IMG/VR virus record: IMGVR_UViG_3300038468_000170
Span: 1-64,000 of that record
Reading direction: 5' to 3' (one strand)
Origin: a virus
Length of the DNA: 64,000 bases
The notes under the pieces are model-generated. The model was not told the DNA's origin. It saw only the letters and a list, made by a program, of their open reading frames with translations, and did no database searches. Positions 1-5,959 of this stretch are shown piece after piece; position 1 is the stretch's first letter, and every line of letters starts with the position of its first letter. A program made the position numbers and the translations under genes.

Positions 1-791
1 TCCGTCTCTACCTCGCCAAGCTCGCGGAGGACGGCTTGAGCGTCTCGACCGTGAACCAGTTCCTCTCCGCCATCGGGGAGGCGCACGAGGCCGAGGGGCA
101 CCTCTCGCCGCGGTTCCACCCCGCCGTCCAGCAAGTCTGGCGCGGCATCCGTCGGACGAAGAAGGTCCGCGCCGTCGGGATGAAGCCGCTCCTCGCCGAG
201 CACATCAAGAAGATGCTCGCGGCAACGCCGGACATGTCAATGCTCAACGCCCGGGACCGCGCGATCGTCGCCTTCGGCTGGGCTTGCGCGATGCGGCGCC
301 ACGAGATCGTGGACACGCACGTCGAGCACGTCACCTTCCACGACAAGGGCTTCACGGTGCTCATCGAGCGCGCGAAGGAGGACCAGGAGGGCAACGGCTT
401 CGAGAAGATGGTGCTCTTCGGGAAAAACGAGGCGACCTGCCCGGTCCGCATCCTGAAGCGCTGGCTCGCCGTCTCGCGCATCACGACGGGTCCCATCTTC
501 CGACCGGTGAACCGCTGGGGCCGCGTCGTCCAGTACGGCGAGCAGGAGCGCCTCTGGCCGCAATACGTCGAGAAAGTCGTGAAGCGCCTGATGACGAACG
601 CGGGCATCGACCACAAGGGCTACGGCGCGCACTCGCTCCGCGCCGGGTTCATCACCCAGGCCGCGCTCAACGGACACACCGAGAGCGAAATCATGCGGCA
701 CTCGGGCCACTCGAACACCAAGATCGTGCAGCGGTACATCCGCATCGCGAACCTCGACAAGAAGAACGCCACGGAGGACATGGGCTTGTGA
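1..791 (+). CDS. Tyrosine recombinase (integrase), 5' end cut by window edge
   Basis: The frame is open from base 3, so the gene begins outside the window; the first in-window candidate start (TTG at 36) is probably internal. What remains is the end of the helical core-binding domain and a full catalytic domain. The family's catalytic residues are visible: Arg in AMRRHEI, a Lys region near ERAKEDQ, His-x-x-Arg in HSLRAGF, His in MRHSGHSN and the nucleophile Tyr in VQRYIR. Family role: site-specific integration or excision, or dimer resolution. The stop overlaps the GTG start of the next gene. A second, unrelated-looking recombinase is encoded at 51996-53087, so I cannot tell which one is the phage integrase. 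Confidence 0.9.
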   Translation, partial: RLYLAKLAEDGLSVSTVNQFLSAIGEAHEAEGHLSPRFHPAVQQVWRGIRRTKKVRAVGMKPLLAEHIKKMLAATPDMSMLNARDRAIVAFGWACAMRRHEIVDTHVEHVTFHDKGFTVLIERAKEDQEGNGFEKMVLFGKNEATCPVRILKRWLAVSRITTGPIFRPVNRWGRVVQYGEQERLWPQYVEKVVKRLMTNAGIDHKGYGAHSLRAGFITQAALNGHTESEIMRHSGHSNTKIVQRYIRIANLDKKNATEDMGL

Positions 792-1384
792 CTGGATCAC
801 CCGCACTCGCAGGGCGGCTGGATCCGCGCCTCCTCGCGGTTCACAACGCCTGCGAGCTGTGGGACTACTCCCTCTCTGGGAAGTACGACAAGGACGGCGT
901 GCGCCTCGTCGCCGGGCACTACTCCAGGCGAAAACCGTCGTCTCCGCAGTTTATGCCGCCGGGAGAGACGATCGTGACCGTGGCGAAGACGCGAGATGCG
1001 GTCTGGGGGTGGTGGCGACCTCACCCGGACAGCGGCCTTGTTGCGATGAACGGGCGTGACGGTTGGACGTGCAGCGTGTTCGCGAACCACGGAGAGATCC
1101 TTTCAAGCGAGCTCGTATTGGACGCGGAGCGCGCTCTCGCGGCGCTTGATGCCGCGAAGCTTACGGCGGGGCCGTGCGGTCCGGACGGCATGCTGACCTA
1201 CGTGTGGCGCTCGAAGGTGAAAAGCCCGAACCCAGGCTACTGCTACAAGGTCGCTGGCTGGACGAAGATCGGAACGTGCGCGCGTGGGTCGAAAGACTTG
1301 CTCTGGAAACCGCTGGAACTCGCGGGCATTGCCGCCTGTGGGGCATTGCGGAACGACCGGCTCCGATCGGAGCCCAGAAGGTGA
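788..1384 (+). CDS. GNAT-like phage protein, possibly Mom-related
   Basis: 198 aa from a GTG that overlaps the integrase stop (GTGA). The order of conserved pieces matches a phage family I recall as GNAT-fold: HNACELWDYS, GHYSRR, PQFMPPGE, VWGWWRP, then WTCSVFANHG, LSSELVLDAERALAAL, LTYVWRSK and PGYCYKVAGWTK. Related proteins include acetyltransferase-like enzymes and the Mu Mom DNA-modification protein. Assignment to the fold is fairly safe; a role in DNA modification is inference only. Frame 2 is open from 284, but the upstream part is a shadow of the integrase gene. Confidence 0.65.
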   Translation: MTGSPALAGRLDPRLLAVHNACELWDYSLSGKYDKDGVRLVAGHYSRRKPSSPQFMPPGETIVTVAKTRDAVWGWWRPHPDSGLVAMNGRDGWTCSVFANHGEILSSELVLDAERALAALDAAKLTAGPCGPDGMLTYVWRSKVKSPNPGYCYKVAGWTKIGTCARGSKDLLWKPLELAGIAACGALRNDRLRSEPRR

Positions 1385-1403
1385 GCGGATCTACATGGCA
1401 CCC

Positions 1404-1463
1404 CTGAAGCATCCCCGAACCAGAAGCCGTGCTCAGCGGAGCACGAGAGAGGTGGTTTCTTGA
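1404..1463 (+). repeat. GTGAAGC leader module, copy A
   Basis: First of ten ~60-bp modules. This copy begins CTGAAGC rather than GTGAAGC. It lies inside a 22-codon ORF (ATG at 1395, stop 1461-1463) whose peptide contains LKHPRTRSRAQRSTREVVS. The stop overlaps the TTG start of the next gene (TTGA), and the GAGAGGTGG stretch inside the module serves as its ribosome site. Confidence 0.85.
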
Positions 1464-1708
1464 ATCAGTCCAAACTACCCGAACAGGAGCGCACTGAGTT
1501 TGGCCTCGCGCTGAGTGCCTTCGTGCACAACAACAGGGCGCGCGCCGAGTCGCCGTCGGAAGTCGTTGGCTCACTCGTCGGAACTGCGGCAGCCGAGCAC
1601 ATCTATGCCGAACAGAGTCGAGAGGACTTCGTTCGCATCTGTGAGCATGCCTTCGATGAAACCAAAGACTTCTACGCGCGGCTCGTTGAAGCGGAGCATC
1701 GCCAGTGA
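1460..1708 (+). CDS. Hypothetical protein, 82 aa
   Basis: Starts at TTG 1460, overlapping the stop of leader module A, with GAGAGGTGG just upstream. The protein is acidic and probably all helical (SAFVHNNRARAES, AAAEHIYAEQ, FVRICEHAFDETKDFYARLV). I do not recognise a family. Its stop overlaps the GTG of the next gene, so it is translationally coupled to its neighbours in the left-end small-gene operon. Confidence 0.7.
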   Translation: MNQSKLPEQERTEFGLALSAFVHNNRARAESPSEVVGSLVGTAAAEHIYAEQSREDFVRICEHAFDETKDFYARLVEAEHRQ

Positions 1709-1965
1709 AACGGGGTTGCCGCCGTGTCCGTGAAATCCTGGCTCTCTGGGGCGAGCCGAGAACCATGGCGCGCGTCCAGGGAACTGTAGAGGAGTGCTTC
1801 CCGACTCGACACGGGTACAACGTCTGGATCGATCGCGAGGGGCGTCACGTAGCCGTTCGCTTCGCGCGGGACGTGGGATCGATCATCGAGGGCATCGCGT
1901 CGACGTGGACGGAAGCGATCCTCGCCGTCTGTGAGGCCAGGGCCACCCCCAGGAGTCGACCGTGA
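1705..1965 (+). CDS. Hypothetical protein, 86 aa
   Basis: GTG start overlaps the previous stop (GTGA), and its own stop overlaps the next GTG. Begins VKRGCRRVREILALW, faintly like the VK(H/Q) leader modules. An alternative start is the ATG at 1765, which would give a compact 66-aa protein (MARVQGTVEECF..., then GYNVWIDREGRHVAVRF and a final helix). The middle looks like a small beta sheet. No family recognised. Confidence 0.6.
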   Translation: MKRGCRRVREILALWGEPRTMARVQGTVEECFPTRHGYNVWIDREGRHVAVRFARDVGSIIEGIASTWTEAILAVCEARATPRSRP

Positions 1966-2114
1966 AGTGTTCGGCTACCGAAGACGGCCGACACCGATGG
2001 GAAACCGTGTGGCGGGTCGGTCCCGAGGTTAAGGAACGTTGTATTCGGTGCGATGAGGCGCGCATCCGGCGCTCCTCGGTGAGCGCGACCGAAAAGACTG
2101 CGGGGAAACCGTGA
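1962..2114 (+). CDS. Small zinc-ribbon-like protein, 50 aa
   Basis: GTG overlaps the preceding stop and the TGA overlaps the GTG of leader module B. The 50-residue product has Cys3, His11 and a Cys-x2-Cys pair (KERCIRCDEAR), the layout of a minimal zinc ribbon that binds one metal. It is one of at least eight small Cys-pair proteins in this genome. Function unknown. Confidence 0.55.
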   Translation: MKCSATEDGRHRWETVWRVGPEVKERCIRCDEARIRRSSVSATEKTAGKP

Positions 2115-2170
2115 AGCATCAGAAGGCGGCTGTCCGCGTGGAACGGAGACAGGAAGAGGTGATTCTTTGA
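2111..2170 (+). repeat. GTGAAGC leader module, copy B
   Basis: 20-codon leader ORF including stop, GTG 2111 to TGA 2168-2170: VKHQKAAVRVERRQEEVIL. Start overlaps the upstream stop (GTGA) and stop overlaps the downstream TTG start (TTGA). The module carries the GAAGAGGTG ribosome site. Confidence 0.85.
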
Positions 2171-2379
2171 CCAAGTTTATCATCGAGTATTGGCCCGAAG
2201 GTGCAACCGGCACGAGCGTTAAGCGCGACGGTACGATGTGGATCGTTGAGGCCGAGGACGCAACCGATGCGGTTCGGGTCGCGTTGCTGTCTGGCCTTCC
2301 CGTGGGTGCCAGGATCGAAAAAGCGTGGGCGCTCGCGAACAAGGTGAACGAACCAAAAGAGATGAGCTCCGCACCGTGA
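2167..2379 (+). CDS. Hypothetical protein, 70 aa
   Basis: TTG start overlapping the stop of leader module B. Reads MTKFIIEYWPEG, then MWIVEAEDATDAVRVALLSG and a C-terminal helix: a small alternating beta-alpha protein, about one domain. Ends in SSAP with the stop overlapping the GTG of leader module C. No family recognised. Confidence 0.7.
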   Translation: MTKFIIEYWPEGATGTSVKRDGTMWIVEAEDATDAVRVALLSGLPVGARIEKAWALANKVNEPKEMSSAP

Positions 2380-2435
2380 AGCAATCCCGAATCAGAAACC
2401 GTGCGGACCGGAGCACGAGAGAGGCGGTCTCTTGA
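2376..2435 (+). repeat. GTGAAGC leader module, copy C
   Basis: Leader ORF GTG 2376 to TGA 2433-2435: VKQSRIRNRADRSTREAVS. Nearly the same as copies A and I at DNA level. Start and stop overlap the flanking genes (GTGA and TTGA). Confidence 0.85.
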
Positions 2436-2590
2436 ACCAGCCATCGAACGGTTTGGTCGTCACACGGCACGTAAGCGAAGCGCGCGACTACGAGCTACTC
2501 GATGAGCTAGAGGCGCTAGCAGGAAGCTCTTGGTGGGATATGCTCACCAACAGTCTCGGGATTCGCGAAAAACCTGCGGTGCAGCCGTGA
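2432..2590 (+). CDS. Hypothetical protein, 52 aa
   Basis: A short gene supported by its place between two leader modules: TTG start overlaps the stop of copy C, and the stop at 2588-2590 overlaps the GTG of copy D. The product starts MNQPSNGLVVTRHV, contains an acidic helix (ARDYELLDELEALAG) and ends EKPAVQP. The AVQP ending recurs at 5264 (KTAVQP) and nearly at 3239 (TKVQP), so the conserved block extends into the 3' end of the upstream gene. Function unknown. Confidence 0.6.
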   Translation: MNQPSNGLVVTRHVSEARDYELLDELEALAGSSWWDMLTNSLGIREKPAVQP

Positions 2591-2646
2591 AGCAATCGAA
2601 CGACCCCGACACGAAGGAACCCGTCACGGCGGAGGCGAGTCCCCCA
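2587..2646 (+). repeat. GTGAAGC leader module, copy D (fused)
   Basis: Same GTGAAGC start overlapping the upstream stop, but the frame stays open past the end of the module, so the leader forms the N-terminus of the downstream protein (VKQSNDPDTKEPVTAEASPP). Confidence 0.8.
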
Positions 2647-2838
2647 CCTAGACAGCTTCGACACGACACCGGTCCTTACGGCGGACGCCCATGTTCGCGG
2701 TGTGGGCTCGTCTACTCGCCGAAGGTGGCCTATGTGCCGTGTTTCGTGGAGGGAGACACGCTCGTGACCTGGCTCGCGCGACAGTCCGACGAAGTGGTAG
2801 CGCTGACAGGTCTCCGGCGCCGCGAAAGGACCCCATGA
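2587..2838 (+). CDS. Leader-fused small Cys-rich protein, 83 aa
   Basis: GTG at 2587 overlaps the preceding stop; an in-frame ATG exists further upstream (2530) but lies inside the previous gene. The first ~22 residues are the leader module ending PVTAEASPPP, shared with the proteins at 4634 and 5261. The body has Cys-x2-Cys (CSRCGLVYSP) and a third Cys after a short gap, a possible partial zinc site. The stop overlaps the ATG of the next gene. Confidence 0.65.
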   Translation: MKQSNDPDTKEPVTAEASPPPRQLRHDTGPYGGRPCSRCGLVYSPKVAYVPCFVEGDTLVTWLARQSDEVVALTGLRRRERTP

Positions 2839-3239
2839 GCCACGTGAAGCGTCAGAAAACCGCTATTCGCGCGAAGCGGGTCACGCGAATGCCAGGCCCT
2901 CCACCTAGGAAGACTGCCGCGTACCGTCTCTCGCCTGGAACGTATAAGTACCAAAAATGCCTCCCCGCGGAAGAGGATGTGCGGCGTCGCCCTGAAGTCG
3001 AGCGCGGGCGGGCCAAGTCTGGCTCGACCCATTTGAAGCGTGCACGTTGCGTTGTTTGCCGGCGGCCGAACGACACGACGTTCGGGGAGACGCTCCGTGC
3101 GTATTGGGGATTCTGTCGTGCATGCGCCCGCAGTTACGACCGGGCTCGCGACAAGGACGCTACGACGTTGGCGCTCATCTCCTGGGCAGCGAACCGTGCT
3201 TGGGTGAGCGCGCAGAAAAAGACCAAGGTGCAACCGTGA
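2835..3239 (+). CDS. Leader-fused zinc-finger protein, 134 aa
   Basis: ATG overlaps the upstream stop (ATGA). After MSH the fused leader module reads VKRQKTAIRAKRV and ends in PPPR. The very basic N-terminal half is followed by two Cys-x2-Cys pairs (RCVVCRRP and FCRACARSYDRA) spaced like a C4 zinc finger, then a helix. Ends TKVQP. Likely a small nucleic-acid-binding protein; that is inference from charge and the finger. Confidence 0.65.
   Translation: MSHVKRQKTAIRAKRVTRMPGPPPRKTAAYRLSPGTYKYQKCLPAEEDVRRRPEVERGRAKSGSTHLKRARCVVCRRPNDTTFGETLRAYWGFCRACARSYDRARDKDATTLALISWAANRAWVSAQKKTKVQP
2844..2903 (+). repeat. GTGAAGC leader module, copy E (fused)
   Basis: GTGAAGC sits three codons inside the gene that starts at 2835. 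The frame is open through the module, as in copies D, H and J. It diverges more than the other copies in its second half. Confidence 0.65.
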
Positions 3240-3295
3240 AGCAGTGAGTAACGGCTGTCTGGACGGAGCGGGTCACGTAAGGAGGCAATCTCGTG
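3236..3295 (+). repeat. GTGAAGC leader module, copy F (leader truncated)
   Basis: GTGAAGC overlaps the upstream stop as usual, but the leader frame ends after three codons (V-K-Q-stop). The right half has turned into a strong ribosome site, AAGGAGG, ahead of the RNA ligase GTG at 3293. Here coupling through a full leader peptide seems to have been replaced by direct initiation. Confidence 0.7.
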
Positions 3296-4162
3296 AGCTA
3301 CATGCACATCAACAATCTGTACAAGGACCAGCGCGTGCTCGCCTTCCGGGAGTGCTACGCGCTGGAGAAAATCCACGGGACGAGCGCACACGTGCGGTGG
3401 TCCGGCTCGCAGCTTCACTTCTTTTCCGGCGGAGAGAAGCACGAGCGGTTCTGCACGCTGTTCGACGCCGCGAAGCTAAGCGAGGCGTTCCTCGCAATCG
3501 GCCACGATCCCGTCGTCGTCTACGGCGAGGCGTACGGAGGCAAACAGCAGGGGCAATCTCACCGATACGGCAAGGAGTTGCGGTTCGTGGCGTTCGAGGT
3601 GCAGGTGGGAGACTCCTGGCTCGATGTACCGAACGCCGCTGACTTCGTCTCGAAACTCGGTTTGGAGTTCGTCCATTTTGTGAAAGTCCCGACGGACCTA
3701 GCTGCGCTCGATGCGGAGCGGGACGCACCTTCAGAGCAGGCCCGCCGCAACGGCGTGGAAGGCGACCATCCGCGCGAGGGAGTGGTGCTACGCCCGATCT
3801 TCGAGGTGCGAACGAACAACGGCGATCGCATCATCGCGAAGCACAAGCGCGACGATGAGCGAGAAACCAAGACGCCGCGTCAGGTCGTGGATCCGTCAAA
3901 ACTCCAGGTGCTCCAAGCGGCCGAGGCAATCGCCGAGGAGTGGGTCACTCCGACGCGGCTCGCTCACGTCCTGGACAAGCTCGGAGATGTGAGCATCGAA
4001 CAGACCCGCGACGTCATCGCGGCCATGACGGAGGACGTGCTCCGCGAAGGTGCCGGGGAGCTGACCGATAGCCGCGAGGCGCGCGCCGCCATCGGGAAGA
4101 AAACCGCCGGACTGTTCAAGGCGCGGCTCCGGGCGGCGCTAGGTGAGCAGAGGGCGAAGTAA
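3293..4162 (+). CDS. RNA ligase, Rnl2-like nucleotidyltransferase family
   Basis: 289 aa, GTG start 6 nt after AAGGAGG. Joins RNA ends through a ligase-adenylate intermediate in this family. Visible motifs: motif I EKIHGT with the adenylated Lys26; motif III-type VVVYGEAYGG (74-83) and RFVAFEVQVG (97-106); motif IV REGVVLRPIFEV (161-172); motif V IIAKHKRDD (180-188). The C-terminal ~90 residues are helical. It is the only clear enzyme in the leader-module array. No polynucleotide kinase partner or tRNA gene is visible in the window. In phages such ligases often repair host nuclease damage to tRNA; that role here is inference. Confidence 0.9.
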   Translation: MSYMHINNLYKDQRVLAFRECYALEKIHGTSAHVRWSGSQLHFFSGGEKHERFCTLFDAAKLSEAFLAIGHDPVVVYGEAYGGKQQGQSHRYGKELRFVAFEVQVGDSWLDVPNAADFVSKLGLEFVHFVKVPTDLAALDAERDAPSEQARRNGVEGDHPREGVVLRPIFEVRTNNGDRIIAKHKRDDERETKTPRQVVDPSKLQVLQAAEAIAEEWVTPTRLAHVLDKLGDVSIEQTRDVIAAMTEDVLREGAGELTDSREARAAIGKKTAGLFKARLRAALGEQRAK

Positions 4163-4175
4163 CCGCGTGGCAACC

Positions 4176-4217
4176 GTGAAGCATCCCCGAGACACTGTCC
4201 GTACGGAGCGGAGCTAG
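4176..4217 (+). repeat. GTGAAGC leader module, copy G (early stop)
   Basis: VKHPRDTVRTERS then TAG at 4215-4217. The rest of the 60-bp module continues to the TTGA at 4232, but the leader stops early. An in-frame GTG at 4167 could extend it upstream. The full module runs 4176-4235. Confidence 0.75.
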
Positions 4218-4231
4218 AAAGAGGTGATTCG

Positions 4232-4624
4232 TTGACCAAGGGTTTCTGGTCCCGATTGCTGGACCACTTCCGGCCAGCACAGCGCGTTCCTGCTCCGCCG
4301 CGCATTGGTCGTGTGGTCATACATTCGATCCGATGTGTCGGGTGTGGGAAGCCGCTTGAACACGGGCAGCTTGTCGTGACGGTAGACGGAGAGCTATCGA
4401 CTGGAGAACCGTTTCCCTTCACAGGCCATGCGACGTGCATGGTGCTTGTGCGCAAGTCAGACGGGACAGTCGAGGGCACGCCGCACAAGCACAGCATCTT
4501 GCTCACTGAATCTGAGTGGGAGCGCTGGAAGGCAACCGAGGCTCGTGGCGAGTCACCTGGCGGAGAGGTTCGGGTCATCGGCGTAAACGAGCACGCGCTT
4601 CCTCGATTGGTGAGCGGGCGTTGA
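4232..4624 (+). CDS. Hypothetical zinc-finger-like protein, 130 aa
   Basis: TTG start preceded by AAAGAGGTG inside module G. The core has Cys-x2-Cys (IRCVGCGKPL) followed after ~35 residues by His and Cys (GHATCMVL), a treble-clef or ribbon-like metal site inside a small beta domain. The N-terminus is basic and aromatic (MTKGFWSRLLDHF), starting MTK like the protein at 2167. No named family recognised. Confidence 0.65.
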   Translation: MTKGFWSRLLDHFRPAQRVPAPPRIGRVVIHSIRCVGCGKPLEHGQLVVTVDGELSTGEPFPFTGHATCMVLVRKSDGTVEGTPHKHSILLTESEWERWKATEARGESPGGEVRVIGVNEHALPRLVSGR

Positions 4625-4633
4625 AAGGACCAA

Positions 4634-4942
4634 ATGAACCCTGTGAAGCAGCACGACACCGCTACTCCCGCGGAACCTATCACGGCGGAAGCTATTCCTC
4701 TACCTAGCCACGAACGCGAGACTGATCGAGCGGAGCGAATCGCGAAAGAGTCTGGCGTCGAGAAATCCGTAGCTCTGGACATCGGCTACTTGCGTGATCT
4801 GGAAGCTCGAATCGTGGATGCCGCCCACCGCCATCCGGAGCTGCGGGACTTTCCAGTGTTCAATGCGTTGCTGGAGACGTTCCTCGATGCCCTGGAGAAT
4901 CAAGGTGGCGCAGAGCCACAGAAGACGGAGCCCGCACCGTGA
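4634..4942 (+). CDS. Leader-fused hypothetical protein, 102 aa
   Basis: ATG at 4634 after AAAGGAC. MNP is followed by the fused leader module H, VKQHDTATPAEPITAEAIPL. The remainder is mostly helical and acidic (AERIAKESGVEKS, YLRDLEARIVDAA, ALLETFLDALEN), so possibly a small oligomerising protein. The stop overlaps the GTG of leader module I. Confidence 0.65.
   Translation: MNPVKQHDTATPAEPITAEAIPLPSHERETDRAERIAKESGVEKSVALDIGYLRDLEARIVDAAHRHPELRDFPVFNALLETFLDALENQGGAEPQKTEPAP
4643..4702 (+). repeat. GTGAAGC leader module, copy H (fused)
   Basis: Open through its whole length, so it is part of the protein starting at 4634. Its PITAEA segment aligns with PVTAEA of copy D and PVTEEA of copy J. 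Confidence 0.75.
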
Positions 4943-4998
4943 AGCATCCCCGAATCAGAAGCCGTGCAGACCGGAGCACGAGAGAGGTGAGTCGTTGA
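4939..4998 (+). repeat. GTGAAGC leader module, copy I
   Basis: Complete leader: VKHPRIRSRADRSTREVSR, GTG 4939 to TGA 4996-4998. Start overlaps the upstream stop and stop overlaps the TTG of the HTH gene. Best matches are copies A and C, whose core CCGGAGCACGAGAGAGG is close to identical. Confidence 0.85.
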
Positions 4999-5264
4999 CC
5001 TACGATGAAGCGGTCGGTCTGGCGATCTACACGAACCGCAAGATCCGCGGCGTCTCGCAGCCGGAGCTTGCCGAAGCTCTCGGGCTTACCGCCTCTGCGG
5101 TCTCGCGCCTGGAAGGCGGAGTCACGAAGGTGACGGTCGTGCATCTTCGCAAGATTTCCAGAAAACTAGCGGTGGCATCGTCGGTCATCGTTGAGGATGC
5201 CGAGAGATACTTCGGCAGAGCCGAAGGTGGCGCCATCAAAAGAAAGACAGCGGTGCAGCCGTGA
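4995..5264 (+). CDS. XRE/Cro-type helix-turn-helix regulator
   Basis: 89 aa, TTG start coupled to leader module I. A Cro/C1-type HTH spans about residues 10-60: VSQPELAEALGLTASAVSRLE is the recognition unit, followed by VTVVHLRKISRKLAV. Such small regulators bind operator DNA as dimers and in phages often control early or lysogeny genes. Being within the leader array suggests it controls this operon. The C-terminus ends KTAVQP, with the stop overlapping module J. Confidence 0.85.
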   Translation: MTYDEAVGLAIYTNRKIRGVSQPELAEALGLTASAVSRLEGGVTKVTVVHLRKISRKLAVASSVIVEDAERYFGRAEGGAIKRKTAVQP

Positions 5265-5320
5265 AGCATCCCCGAGCCGCAGTCCGTGTGCAGCCCGTCA
5301 CCGAGGAGGCGAGTCCTCCA
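5261..5320 (+). repeat. GTGAAGC leader module, copy J (fused)
   Basis: Begins VKHPR like the stand-alone leaders A, G and I, but continues QPVTEEASPP like the fused copies D and H. It is the intermediate that shows both types are one family. Confidence 0.8.
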
Positions 5321-5503
5321 CGTAACGAATTGATGCTCGCTGTGCAGCGGAAGGACCTTGAAGAGCTTCGGAGGAAGCATGGGCAGGACTGCGAAAAGCT
5401 GGACGCACACGTGCGATACCGCCTTGGACATCCGAGCGATTGGTGCTCGTGCGGAGCCGACAACCACAACGCGCGGCTCGACAGGATTCTAGGTGGCGCG
5501 TGA
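5261..5503 (+). CDS. Leader-fused hypothetical protein, 80 aa
   Basis: GTG overlaps the stop of the HTH gene. N-terminal leader module (VKHPRAAVRVQPVTEEASPP), then a helical segment (KDLEELRRKHGQDCEKL) and WCSCGADNH, a possible Cys/His metal site. It is the last gene of the leader-module array. Function unknown. Confidence 0.65.
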   Translation: MKHPRAAVRVQPVTEEASPPRNELMLAVQRKDLEELRRKHGQDCEKLDAHVRYRLGHPSDWCSCGADNHNARLDRILGGA

Positions 5504-5518
5504 CGCGCCCGAAAAATC

Positions 5519-5734
5519 ATGAAAATCCACCACTCGACCGGCTACGTCCACATCGATCTCTCGGCGGCCGAAGCACGTGTGCTTCTCGAGGAGCTCTCGA
5601 ATGTCCGCGGTGGGGCGCGCCTGCCGAAGCTCCGGCAGGTGTGCAAGGGGCTCGAGGCGCTGCTCGTGCTTACGGAAGTGCCTCCGGTGAAGCGTGGACG
5701 GCCGCCAAAGACGAACGGGAGCGGACTCAACTAG
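5519..5734 (+). CDS. Hypothetical protein, 71 aa
   Basis: ATG at 5519. Compact helical protein (AAEARVLLEELSNVRGG, LPKLRQVCKGLEALLVL) ending in a basic AT-hook-like stretch, KRGRPPKT. The RGRPPK core is the classic minor-groove-binding AT-hook, so a small DNA-binding protein is plausible. No leader module precedes it. Confidence 0.7.
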   Translation: MKIHHSTGYVHIDLSAAEARVLLEELSNVRGGARLPKLRQVCKGLEALLVLTEVPPVKRGRPPKTNGSGLN

Positions 5735-5735
5735 A

Positions 5736-5957
5736 ATGTCGCACGAAAACGGCAGGGGTGCTCGCTTGCGGGATGAGGCGCAGCGGGCGTGCGACGAGAT
5801 TTTCGACCATAATCCTAGGGAGGAAGCGCGCGTCGTCGTCGTACTAATCGGAGAAGGAACCGACATGGGCCTCTATTCCGTTGGCGGCAGAAAGGTCGAT
5901 CGGAAGGGGATCCTTCGAGCGCTCAAAAAGACGCTGGCACATCTGGAAGGGAACTAG
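5736..5957 (+). CDS. Hypothetical protein, 73 aa
   Basis: ATG at 5736, two bases after the previous stop. Helix then a hydrophobic strand (EEARVVVVLIGEG), a short loop and a C-terminal helix (GILRALKKTLAHLE). Resembles many small alpha/beta phage proteins; no family recognised. The frame is open upstream to 5694 but overlaps the previous gene. Confidence 0.65.
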   Translation: MSHENGRGARLRDEAQRACDEIFDHNPREEARVVVVLIGEGTDMGLYSVGGRKVDRKGILRALKKTLAHLEGN

Positions 5958-5959
5958 TC

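Noticed and set aside
1404-5320. Classical integron attC array
   Set aside because: The repeated modules lack paired R/L boxes and GTTRRRY cores, are translated, and carry ribosome sites. I keep cassette exchange only as a hypothesis.
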